Shown here: piece by piece, positions 17,564-26,800 of the stretch | Position numbering within the stretch: the first letter of the stretch is position 1 | How the letters are laid out: the number at the start of each line of letters is the position of its first letter | From: Ignavibacteria bacterium | Lineage (GTDB): Bacteria; Bacteroidota; Ignavibacteria; Kapaibacteriales; Kapaibacteriaceae | DNA length: 64,000 nt | Direction of reading: 5' to 3' | Assembly (NCBI GenBank): GCA_016707005.1 | Contig: JADJIQ010000005.1 | Coordinates: 124,001-188,000, forward strand | The notes under the pieces: generated by a model | Told to the model about the DNA's origin: nothing | Seen by the model: only the letters and a program-made list of their open reading frames with translations | The model's database searches: none | Program-made: the position numbers and the translations under genes

Positions 17564-18180
17564 CTATAGTCCAGTCGTTGAAACAAACAATCCTTGATCT
17601 CCTGTGAGGAGATAGAGTTTGTTCTGTGAATCGAAGGCGGCCTTGACGATGGCTGTGGCGTAGGGAGTGAATCCATTGAGTTTGAGGTCGGCCTTGGTGG
17701 TTCCGGTTGCATCGCCGACGGAGTAGCCCCCTACTCCAGTGATATCGAATGTCTTACTTGTCGATGTAAAGGCAATGCCGGGAGCGCGTTTCGTTGTCTC
17801 TAGGAAGGAGTTGCCGTTGTCGATCGATTCGCGGTTCGATACAAAGTTGTCCGTGCGGGAATAGATGCGACCCGACGGGTCCTGCAGCATCCAAACATAG
17901 TTGCTGCCATTTGCGACCTGCGTGATCTGGCCATTCGATCGAATGCGCGAGAGAATACCGTTCGTGTGCTTGTAGAGGTCTGTACGGAAATACGTGAGGG
18001 ATACGAGGGCTTCACCGTTGGAAAGTCCACAGAGGACAGGTGTTTGGAGATAGCCGGTGCCGACTACAGGGACGTCCGGCATCGTAACAGAGGTCCATGT
18101 TGTTCCGTTGTCGGACGACGCATACGATGTCTTCAAACCGGAGGCATACATGGCACCGGTTGGTGGAAGCAAAGTTGGTG
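17564..18180 (-). CDS. 3' part of a frameshifted BNR lipoprotein gene
   Basis: This frame carries the natural continuation and end of the lipoprotein that starts at 19319: TGAMYASGLKTSYASSDNG, an Asp-box-like NGTTWTSV, and strand-rich repeats ending in LLTGDQGLFVSTTGL. The open frame extends artificially to 18376. The join with the upstream frame falls near 18155-18180, where both frames run over a CCACCAACCGG stretch. A one- or two-base change would give a single protein of about 580 residues. Confidence 0.65.
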
Positions 18181-19319
18181 AAGGTGGACATTGCTCCGAG
18201 TGCACGCCATCCCGCTGAGCCACGAACATAGAGCCCCTTATCGGCCATGAGGACAAGTTCGTTTGTCGAGGTGAAGCCCATCGACTGCATGGCACGTGGT
18301 TGACCTGCACCACCTGCACTGAAGGTTGCGGCCATGTTGCGGGAAACAGCGATGCCACCCGATGATGTCTCACCAAAACCTACAGCAACCACATTGCCAC
18401 GAACATCCATGCTTTGTCCGGATGCGAAAAGCACATGGCTCCACGTCGATCCTCCATCCGTAGATCTCATCAGTCGGGCCGCAGCATCACCTGTTACTCC
18501 TCCACGTTCCTGAATGAGTGAGTAGAGATGTCCATCTGCCCCCTCCATGATCTTAACATGGAACGGAGAGGCATTGAAAGGATTCACGTTGGTAAAGGAC
18601 GCCCCACTGTTGCTACTGGTCCACAACCCACCACCGGTTGGGATATAGTACACGATATCGCCGTTACTGCGCACCAGCAACTCACCGCCATAGTTTGCAA
18701 CAACAGCCGGATGTTTCTGCCATGTGTTGCCGCCATCGTTTGAGATCTGGAAACTCGAAGGGCTGCTCACACACACAACATTGTTTGGTCCAAACGCAAG
18801 TCCACCACGTCCGGCAGGGAGGTTCACCGTTGTCCACGTTGTCCCTCTATCGGTGGATGTAGTTGTGATCATCGATGATGGGTATTGAAGCACGCGCAGG
18901 TATGGTTGTCCATTCGGTGCCACGGTCAGAAACACACCCTCGGTCAACCCCGTACGTGAGTACACATCCGATCTTTTCGTCATCACTGCGCCGCCTGCAT
19001 CGATCACCCACAGATCGTCATTGGTCAACGCATAGATCTCACCGGTATTCCCTGCCACAGCCGTGATCACACCCGCCGGCGATGTGATATAGGAAGGGGC
19101 TCCTCCCGACGTAGAGAACGTGGCAACACGTCCGTCGATCACGGCAAGGATCTTGGAATCATCCATCACAAACACACTCGTCACGTTGCCCCCACTGTAC
19201 GGCAGATCCGTGATCTTCTCCATCGTCAACGCCGAGTTCTGCGGCGCATCCGGTGTGGTGGAGGTGTCAGACGAACATGAAAGAAGCAAAGAGCAGAGAA
19301 GAAGCAGGAGGTAGATCAT
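18012..19319 (-). CDS. BNR-repeat lipoprotein, 5' part (frameshifted)
   Basis: The N-terminus, MIYLLLLLCSLLLSCSSD, is a lipoprotein signal with the lipid-accepting Cys in LLSC. The mature part contains propeller motifs such as STDRGTTW, SNDGGNTW, SNSGASF and STDGGSTW. Sensible sequence ends at about GAMSTFTN near 18175. The remaining residues of this frame, which are Cys- and Arg-rich, are the antisense-like result of a frame change. The intact protein would continue in the frame ending at 17564. It is probably a surface or periplasmic binding protein. Confidence 0.7.
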   Translation of the reverse strand: MIYLLLLLCSLLLSCSSDTSTTPDAPQNSALTMEKITDLPYSGGNVTSVFVMDDSKILAVIDGRVATFSTSGGAPSYITSPAGVITAVAGNTGEIYALTNDDLWVIDAGGAVMTKRSDVYSRTGLTEGVFLTVAPNGQPYLRVLQYPSSMITTTSTDRGTTWTTVNLPAGRGGLAFGPNNVVCVSSPSSFQISNDGGNTWQKHPAVVANYGGELLVRSNGDIVYYIPTGGGLWTSSNSGASFTNVNPFNASPFHVKIMEGADGHLYSLIQERGGVTGDAAARLMRSTDGGSTWSHVLFASGQSMDVRGNVVAVGFGETSSGGIAVSRNMAATFSAGGAGQPRAMQSMGFTSTNELVLMADKGLYVRGSAGWRALGAMSTFTNFASTNRCHVCLRFEDIVCVVRQRNNMDLCYDAGRPCSRHRLSPNTCPLWTFQR

Positions 19320-19321
19320 GG

Positions 19322-19510
19322 CAATGTGCTAATGTGCTAGTGTGCTAATGTGCTAATTCAGATTGCTAGAGTGCTAGAACGTTAGATTGTTAGAGTGCTA
19401 GAACGTTAGATTGTTAGAGTGCTAGATTGTTAGAGACGTCATAACGTCATACCTGTCATAACGTCATAAATGTCATAACGTCATACCTGTCATTTTGTCA
19501 TTTCTTCATT
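19322..19510 (-). repeat. 170-bp intergenic mosaic of three repeat families
   Basis: Read from the stop of the gene at 19490 toward the ATG at 19319, three blocks follow one another. TGACGTTATGACAGG-type words come first (19434-19510, spanning the EEMTK stop), then AACAATCTAACGTTCTAGCACTCT-like words of about 8 and 16 bases (about 19362-19433), then TTAGCACA-type octamers (19324-19358). No gene is visible here. The order stop, repeats, start codon is the same as in other gaps. Confidence 0.85.
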
Positions 19511-19999
19511 GAGTTTTTTCTGCGCGGCGGACCGATTATACGCATCTCGGAAGAAGGTGCCGCCGTACCATGCGCGTTGTTCTGTGTGTTTTGCATGATG
19601 TGGGTCTGCCATAGCATCACAGAATTTTTCGAATCCTTTTGCGCCACCCACATCTTCCGGAGGGCAAGCCCCTTCTCCGTCAATGATGCGATAGGGTTGC
19701 AGATACTCAGAAGGTGGACCCGTGGCAATGACCTCTATCGTGTGGTCCCACTTTCCTTTTGGGTCGTAACGGTAGTTGATGATATCTCCCAGGCTGGACG
19801 CACTTTTCCGAAGTGTGCCACCAACTTCTTCGTCCTCCCATTCATAGGGATGGATGTTCTTCCATCCCATCACGAGCTGAACTACGTGGTGGAGCCCGGT
19901 GAGATCGATCTTTGCCGGCACAGTGAATACTCTCCAGATCTCTGGCTGGGTGTTGTTAAGAGAGATGCGAAGGATGGCGATATGGGAGGCAGTTAGCAT
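19490..19999 (-). CDS. pRiA4b ORF-3-like protein
   Basis: A 169-residue protein with the recognisable features of the plasmid pRiA4b ORF-3 family (PF07929): the N-terminal ISLNNTQPEIWRVFTVP, the LHHVVQLVMGW helix and the signature GEGACPPEDVGGAKGFEKF. The family appears on plasmids and transposons and in chromosomes; its biochemical role is unknown. The C-terminus, EEMTK, and its TGA stop are encoded within the ATGAC repeat words. The leader upstream of the ATG consists of TTACGGAG-like octamers that also provide the stop of the cyclase gene at 20024. Confidence 0.85.
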   Translation of the reverse strand: MLTASHIAILRISLNNTQPEIWRVFTVPAKIDLTGLHHVVQLVMGWKNIHPYEWEDEEVGGTLRKSASSLGDIINYRYDPKGKWDHTIEVIATGPPSEYLQPYRIIDGEGACPPEDVGGAKGFEKFCDAMADPHHAKHTEQRAWYGGTFFRDAYNRSAAQKKLNEEMTK

Positions 20000-20023
20000 T
20001 TGGGAAGTTACGGAGGTACGGAG

Positions 20024-21775
20024 TTAGCCCAACCAGAAGGTTTTCATTGGTCCCTTTCCCTTGATCTCTATCATGCCGCGTTCGTGAATGACGATAGGCG
20101 CGCCGAGGGCTGACGCGAGCCCAGCAGAGGCATGAATGCGTCCAGGTTCACACGTTGATTCCATGCGAGAAGCCACGTTGACTGTATCGCCCCATACATC
20201 GTATTGCATCCGCTCGGTTCCTAACACGCCGGCAACGATTGGTCCGCAGTGCAATCCGATGCGAAACACAATGCGCTCACCAGTGTGTGGCCATTGATAG
20301 GAGCACTTCATCATCGCCCTGGCAACATTCGCTATTCGCTGCTCGCTATTCGCTATTCGCTGCTCGCTATCCTCCGGTCCAAAGGCGACTGCCAAATACG
20401 AATCTCCGATCGTTTTGATCTTCACGACGTTATGTTCTGCGCATATCGCATCAAAGGCTGTAAACATGTTGTGTAGTAGGGCCACAACGGTGCTGGCATC
20501 AAGCTCACTTGTGTTTGACGTGAATCCAACTACATCGAGAAACAGCACGGAAGCGTGATCAAACGAGTCATTGACAGTTTCGCCTCTTGCAACCCTATCT
20601 GCGATGTGTTTTGGGAGCGTTGAATGAAGAACAGCCATATGCTTTTGGTGTTCCCTTTCGCGGGCATCGATCTCGCGCTGTTTTGCCTGGATCGCAAGTT
20701 TCGAAGCCGTTTCTCTGCCGTTGACCTCTTCCGTTATTCGAATGTGGGCACTATTGTGTTCTAGATAGGCTGCAAAGTCATTGCGTTGCTGTGCCCTGTC
20801 TCGTATCGCACCATGGATCTCTGCCTCCCACGCACGTAGTCCATGATCACGTGCCTTTGCAAGAGCGGATTGCAACGTAGCATCGGCGGATTCATACTCT
20901 TGGTGAGACTCCTGGATCCTTGCTCGATTGAGCTCGCGCTCGATACCTACATTGGGGTCGTCTATCTGCAGTTCGTCGAGCTTAGCAAGAAGCTCGATTG
21001 CCGTTTTAGTGTTACCCATATCAACATTGACAGATAGGATATTCCCGGAGATGAGCGCTATACCCCGTTTGTTCTCGAGCTCCATGTGAATTTGAAGTGC
21101 TTGCCCCATAAAGTGGAGTGCCCCATCATAATCCTTCGACTTCCAACGCGCACTTCCGATGTTGCCAAGGGCATGTGCCACCGAATGACGGGCGCCACGC
21201 AGTTCATGCAAAGAATGCGCTTTTTCGAATTGTTCAAGGGCAGCATCGTAATCACCTGTTGCTAACAAGACAAGGCCGATGTTCCCTATCACGATCGCAC
21301 TATTGGCAACGTCATCATTCTTCTCGTGTTCGGAGAGTGACCGGTAGAAGTACTCTAGGGTGGTCACATAATTTGCATTGAACCAATGCACGATGCCGAT
21401 ACCAGCAGCAGCAACAGCCATCCCAGCACTATCTCCGAGTTTCTCGAACATCCCAAGTGCTCTGTGATAGTGCTCAAGTGCACTTGTGTAGTCACCCACG
21501 GACTTCAACACGTTGCCGATGCTTCCCGTTAATCTGGCTTCATCAACTCGGTCGCCGATCTTGATCGATTCGTCCAATGCAATACGAAAGTGCTCCAGGG
21601 CATTGGCATGTTCTCCATGTAATGCAAATGCCTGGCCAAGAGCGCTATGTCTCAATGCACGTGCTTGGACTGAATTCACATCATGAAGTTCACCAGCAAG
21701 TTGTTTCAGCCTTCCAGCATCCCTGATGGTGATGGCGTGTTCTATGTCTGCCTTTATGGTATCCATCGTTCTCAT
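20024..21775 (-). CDS. TPR-class III adenylyl cyclase (583 aa)
   Basis: Residues about 50-250 form five TPR-like repeats of 40 residues (GEHANALEHF, GDYTSALEHY, ANYVTTLEYF, GDYDAALEQF, KDYDGALHF). A charged linker follows, and the catalytic domain begins near LPKHIADRVARGE. Both metal aspartates are present (VLFLDVVGFT and TIGDSYLA). So are the purine-selecting Lys (KIKTIG) and Asp (QYDVWGD), and the transition-state Asn and Arg (VNVASRMES). The K/D pair predicts ATP as substrate. A 14-residue insert, SEQRIANSEQRIAN, encoded by six heptamer repeats, sits just after AVAFG. The protein probably works as a cytosolic homodimer, with TPRs binding a partner. The stop TAA lies within repeat sequence. 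Confidence 0.92.
   Translation of the reverse strand: MRTMDTIKADIEHAITIRDAGRLKQLAGELHDVNSVQARALRHSALGQAFALHGEHANALEHFRIALDESIKIGDRVDEARLTGSIGNVLKSVGDYTSALEHYHRALGMFEKLGDSAGMAVAAAGIGIVHWFNANYVTTLEYFYRSLSEHEKNDDVANSAIVIGNIGLVLLATGDYDAALEQFEKAHSLHELRGARHSVAHALGNIGSARWKSKDYDGALHFMGQALQIHMELENKRGIALISGNILSVNVDMGNTKTAIELLAKLDELQIDDPNVGIERELNRARIQESHQEYESADATLQSALAKARDHGLRAWEAEIHGAIRDRAQQRNDFAAYLEHNSAHIRITEEVNGRETASKLAIQAKQREIDAREREHQKHMAVLHSTLPKHIADRVARGETVNDSFDHASVLFLDVVGFTSNTSELDASTVVALLHNMFTAFDAICAEHNVVKIKTIGDSYLAVAFGPEDSEQRIANSEQRIANVARAMMKCSYQWPHTGERIVFRIGLHCGPIVAGVLGTERMQYDVWGDTVNVASRMESTCEPGRIHASAGLASALGAPIVIHERGMIEIKGKGPMKTFWLG
20328..20369 (-). repeat. Six heptamers inside the cyclase coding region
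   Basis: Units on the plus strand read TTCGCTA, TTCGCTG, CTCGCTA, TTCGCTA, TTCGCTG, CTCGCTA. Forty-two bases equal 14 codons. The CTCGCTR/TTCGCTG variants convert the TAG that a pure array would create into CAG, so the frame stays open. Confidence 0.9.
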
Positions 21776-21865
21776 TCGGAGAAGGTCTCTAATCTATCGG
21801 TGTTCATGACTTCCTCTCCAGTCTTGCATGTAGGGGGCCGAGTGGAGACAGCTAGGTGCACCATC

Positions 21866-23728
21866 CTAAACACTGCGCAACACCTGATAGATATCTTCCG
21901 AGGCGTCTAGACCCATCTTCTTGCGGAGGTTGTGCCTATGCACTTCTACTGTTCGCTTGGACAAGAACAACACGTCGGCAATGTTTGCTGACGTCATTTG
22001 ACGATGCAGCAACGTTGCAACCTTTAGCTCCATGTCAGTTATCGCCGGTACACGGAGGCGGATGCGTCGAACGAAATTGTCGTAAACATCCAGCATCAAT
22101 TGATCGATCACGTTACCTGTGCTATCCGTCCGGAGACTTCTGTCGATAAGATCTATCACCTGACCAAGTTTCTCCTCGCCTTGGGGTCGAGTATGCTGAG
22201 TTGCCTCACCAATTCGCTGCGAGATCTGCCGAAGGAGGTCGTTCTTCTCGACGAGTCTGTCGATCAGTTTCTGAAGCTCCGTGTCCTTTGCCAGATATTC
22301 CAGACGGCGTTGTTCGTGTCCACGTTGGATGTCATCGATCTGTCGTTGATAATAGGCCCTCTGTGTACTCAGCTTGGTCTCTTCGTTGATCAGTGCTACT
22401 TGAAGGTCGGCTGCCGACTGTACATGCTTCGCTACTTCTTCCCAACGTGATCTCTCACGGAAGAGCTCACCCAAAGCTTGATGAGCTTCTACTGCGTTAC
22501 GCTTCGCATCGATCTCCAGGAATACCTTCAATGCCCTCTCGATCCATTCGATGGCCGTCTCAACATTGCGGTTGGGATTGCGAATGTCCGAAAGGATATT
22601 CCCCCTGTAGTGCCAGGCTACGCCTATCTGATGTCTGCTGTCTTGGGCCTCGAGCAATGGGAGGGATTCGTTCAAATAGTCCTCTGCATCTTCGAAGTTC
22701 CCACAAAGTGTATGAGCGTGACCAAGATTCGAGGCATAGATGGCAACCTCCGTCTCGATGTTGTGATGTCGAGCCTTCGCCAGCGCTTGTTCTAAGAGTT
22801 CAATTGCGTCTTTATATTCACCCCGCTGAAGATGGACACCACCCATGCGAGCTGAGGAGCGAGCTTCTGCCATCTCGGCGCCGAGATCATGAAAGATCGA
22901 CCGCGACATCTCATAATGCTGCATCGCACCTTCGATGTCTCCTAACGTCTGATAGAGCACACCTAGATTACTCAGCCATGTGGCCTCATTGTGTCGTTGC
23001 CCCGTCTGGCGATGGACTACCAGTGCCTCTTCGTAAAGAGTGACTGCGCGTTGCAGATCACCGATCTCTTGATAGACATTTCCCAGGTTGCCAAGATGTC
23101 TCGCCCGTCCGGCTACGTTCTCATTTCGCGTGTCGATCTCAAGCGCTTCTTCTAACGATAGAAGTGCCTGTTGCGGATCGCCGAGGTGACGAAAGACAAG
23201 ACCAAGATTCCCGAGCGAATGGGCAAGGAGATAGTCATCACCAATATCTTGAGCGCGATCTGCAGCCTCCCGGTAGACGTCTCGTGCCGCTGCATATTCA
23301 CCGCGATTCAAATAGACGTTGCCGATGTTGCAGATCACCTGTGCCAATCTCCGCTGGTCTCCTGCAGACTCGATCAGGGCTCGAGCCTCAAGCAGTCTAT
23401 CCAAAGCTTCCTGATTTTCTCCAAGGTCTAGGTGAACTAGCCCCTTCACAATCATCGCTCCGCCTGCTGCTGCGTTGTCTCCCATCTCCCAATAGAGCCC
23501 TTGAGCGGTGTCTGCATGCTGGCGTGCTTCTGAAAAACAGCCATGTAGTCTACACGCCACGGCCAACATCCGATGAGCATCCGCGATCTGTCTCGATGTT
23601 GTGAGGGGGCTGTCTGTATTCTCGATGGAAACTGCCGACAAGACAGACCTACAGATACTCTCGGCCTCTGCAGAGTTGCCGTGCTTGAGACAATCTGATG
23701 CTCTATTGAGAAGATCCGAAAGTTCCAT
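21866..23728 (-). CDS. TPR-LuxR-type transcriptional regulator
   Basis: The 620-residue protein starts with about eleven TPR-like helical repeats (residues about 1-430, for example RGEYAAARDVYREAADRA and GDLQRAVTLYEEALVVH). A coiled coil follows (residues about 440-510). It ends with a LuxR/GerE helix-turn-helix at about 550-615, with ITDMELKVATLLHRQMTSANIADVLFLS in part and the recognition helix KRTVEVHRHNLRKKMGL. No receiver domain is present, so TPR-mediated protein contacts probably control DNA binding. It is divergent from the giant gene at 23833, and the 104-base gap could hold promoters for both. The cyclase gene follows 90 bases downstream on the same strand. Confidence 0.88.
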   Translation of the reverse strand: MELSDLLNRASDCLKHGNSAEAESICRSVLSAVSIENTDSPLTTSRQIADAHRMLAVACRLHGCFSEARQHADTAQGLYWEMGDNAAAGGAMIVKGLVHLDLGENQEALDRLLEARALIESAGDQRRLAQVICNIGNVYLNRGEYAAARDVYREAADRAQDIGDDYLLAHSLGNLGLVFRHLGDPQQALLSLEEALEIDTRNENVAGRARHLGNLGNVYQEIGDLQRAVTLYEEALVVHRQTGQRHNEATWLSNLGVLYQTLGDIEGAMQHYEMSRSIFHDLGAEMAEARSSARMGGVHLQRGEYKDAIELLEQALAKARHHNIETEVAIYASNLGHAHTLCGNFEDAEDYLNESLPLLEAQDSRHQIGVAWHYRGNILSDIRNPNRNVETAIEWIERALKVFLEIDAKRNAVEAHQALGELFRERSRWEEVAKHVQSAADLQVALINEETKLSTQRAYYQRQIDDIQRGHEQRRLEYLAKDTELQKLIDRLVEKNDLLRQISQRIGEATQHTRPQGEEKLGQVIDLIDRSLRTDSTGNVIDQLMLDVYDNFVRRIRLRVPAITDMELKVATLLHRQMTSANIADVLFLSKRTVEVHRHNLRKKMGLDASEDIYQVLRSV

Positions 23729-23832
23729 ACCCGAATGATACGAAGAATACGTAGGGCTAAGTAAGGATCACGTCTGGACGGGAACGCATTCTTGCATCGT
23801 TCTCGTTCAACAACCGTTCTAAGGAGGGTCGC

Positions 23833-26800
23833 GTGGGACCTGTCAAAAGATGTACGATCAACTGGTTGACCATGTTTGCGGCATTCGTACTCGTGGTATG
23901 CAGTATGCATGCCCTGCCGAATACCCGCTCGCTTGGTCGATCGACGTTTCTTTTAACTGATACAACATTACACGTATGGGGAAACAATTCCAGCAATCAA
24001 CTCGGTCTTGACCGTACGGTATTTGGCACTCTTGTCAGCACTCCAACGATCGTACAGAGTCCATCCGGCTCACTCGGCTGGATCCAGATCTCTGCAGGGT
24101 TAGACCATACCCTTGGGCTAACAAACTCCGGTAAACTCTATGGCTTTGGCAATCCAGCAACCGGGAGGTTGGCGAATGCTTCGGGAACTGTGCCCCAGGA
24201 GATACCCGTGCCCGGTGGCACCTCTACCTGGACGAAGATCGCCTGTGGCTACGATCACTCATTGGCACTAACCGAAGACGGAAAACTCTGGGCCTTTGGC
24301 TCGAATGCTTGGGGACAGTTGGGTGTGGGCGACAACGCCAACAGAACCACTCCAACCGAGGTTCCAAAACCGGCTGGTGTTTCCTCCTGGACTGCTGTGT
24401 GGGCAGGGGCATATCATTCGATCGCCCTTGGCAATGATGGCAAACTCTATGCATGGGGATGGAACTTCTATGGTCAGCTCGGTACCGCCAATACAACTCA
24501 ACAGGTAAGCCCCGTTGCTGTTCTCAGCAGTGCTCAAATGGGTGCCGTGAACAGAGTTTCTGCCGGATATGGCACCACCTACGCTATCACAACAGATGGG
24601 AAACTCTTTGCTTGGGGACGGAACGATCTCGGACAGCTTGGGATACCCGGAGTTACCGTCTACAAACCAACACAGGTTCCTCTTCCGGCAGGGGCAACAG
24701 CGTTCACACATGTCTCAAGCGGCGCGCAGCATGTGATCGTAACAACTGCCGAAAACGTTGTGTATGTGACGGGCTCAAATGGAGATGGGCAACTCGGAGA
24801 TGGAACCACCACAACGCGCACCGTTCTCACAAAGATCTTGCGTGCGGACGGTACAGCCTTGACGGGTGAGGGATGGGCGGCAGATAACGCTACCTATCAG
24901 CATGAGATATCTGGTGGAGTATGGGCATGGGGCTCCAACGCCTTCAAACAGATCGGCGACACAATAGCCGCTACAGTATATCATCCACGACTGCTGTTCA
25001 GCGTGGGAGGTGGCGGTGGCCCGACTGTTCCGGCAGATACAACGTGTATCTACTCTGATGATCAGATCCTCCTTGATGATCCAAATGGAACGCAGATCTT
25101 CAACGCCGGTGCAGACGATACAACATCGAGCGTGCTGCCTATCGGTTTTACGTTCCGCTTCAAAGGAACAGACTACACAACCTTCACTGTCAGCTCCAAC
25201 GGACTCATCGGTCTGGGATCAACTCCCATACCTCCGAGTGCCACGAATGCACTTACTTCTCTGACAACGCCAGCACTAGCCCCATTCTGGGATGACCTAC
25301 TGCTTGGTCAATTCCCGGTGATGATTCAAAACACAGGTCAGGCCAACGCTCGCTCGCTCCACATCACATGGAGGGGTCGGGTCAAGAACATTGACACCAA
25401 CGCGCAACCGACTATCACCATTCATGCGATACTTGATGAAGCAACGCAGTCGGTGAACTACGTGTATTCCTACGGAGGCAACTCCTTGCCAACATCTGCT
25501 TCCATCGGTTGGTCTGTGGGTGGAAGGTATGTGAGCTTCAGCCCGGGACGTCCGTGGACGCAAAGCAACAGCATCCCGAACGACAATGTCAATCTGGGCT
25601 CGGGTGTGCAATTCACAAACACCGTGATCATTGATGATTCGTGCACGCCCCCTCCCCCACCTCCTCCTACGGGCGTAACCTATACACGACTCCAGTTGGG
25701 AGTGATCATTGATCTTTCTCATGTCTGGTTCATCACTGACCTTGAAGGCTTTGTGGTTGGGACGGGGGGACGGCTCTTCCGAACGATCGATGGTGGTGTC
25801 ACCTGGACGTTGGTGGTAACAGGTACATCTGTAGATCTCACGGGCTTCCGCATCATCGACGGCCGGTGGTACATCTATGGAGCAAATGGCGTTGTTCGGT
25901 ATTCACTTGACCACGGCGTGACGTGGATCTCGATGAACATTGGTGTGAACGTCTCGCTCACAGACCTCCGATTCATCCATGAGCAGTATGGAATCGCTGT
26001 TGGCAGTGGCGGAATGATCTTTATCTGGAATGGCAGCAGCTGGGTGCGCCAGTCCATCGATGTCCATGTGAACGTGATGTTCACATCCATCTACATCCAT
26101 GGATCATACATCTTCGTAACGGGCACCGGAGGTCAACTCTGGCGATATGATGGCACTACATGGATCTCGATCTCTCTCAACCTTAGCATCGATATCACAA
26201 ACATTACGATGCTCGATGGCACGTTTGGCTATCTGATCGGTGCTGATGGTACGATCTGCAGAACATTCGACGGTGGTCTAACGTGGTCCATCCTGATCAG
26301 TGGAGTACAGAGTACGTTGCGTGGAGTTTACATTGTCTCTCGGAACATCGCCTACGTTGTTGGTGACGGTGGGATCTGCCTTCAAACACTCGATGGGGGT
26401 CGGACGTGGGTTCGAATTCACCTCAATACCTCGGTCCACCTTCGTTCGATCACCGTTGTCAACGGCTGGGGCTACATCGTTGGAACAGGTGGGGCAATAT
26501 TCCGCTTCAGCAGTGACTACGTACTCACCATTCATGGAACCACGTATTCGCGTGTTTTCACGAATGTCAATGTAGCCCTTGGCGGCACGTTCTGCATTGA
26601 TGGAATGCGTGGGTTCATGATCGGCGACGGCGGTGTGCTCCTACGCACGATCGATGGTGGCATCTCCTGGACGACCATCAACATTGGTATCAGCATACGA
26701 TTCACAAGCATCTACACGATCAACGGCATCGTCTACATCTGTGGTCAGAACGGATACCTTGCCTACAGCAACGATGGTGGTCTCACATGGATCCGCATCG

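Noticed and set aside
19490..19999. Insertion-sequence passenger gene marking a mobile element
   Set aside because: The pRiA4b-type protein can occur in transposons, but no transposase, terminal inverted repeats or target duplication was found around it.
22393..23043. Long plus-strand open frame opposite the TPR-LuxR gene
   Set aside because: It has the Arg/Ser/His-rich composition of an antisense shadow, no ribosome site and no recognisable motif, and lies entirely over a well-supported gene.
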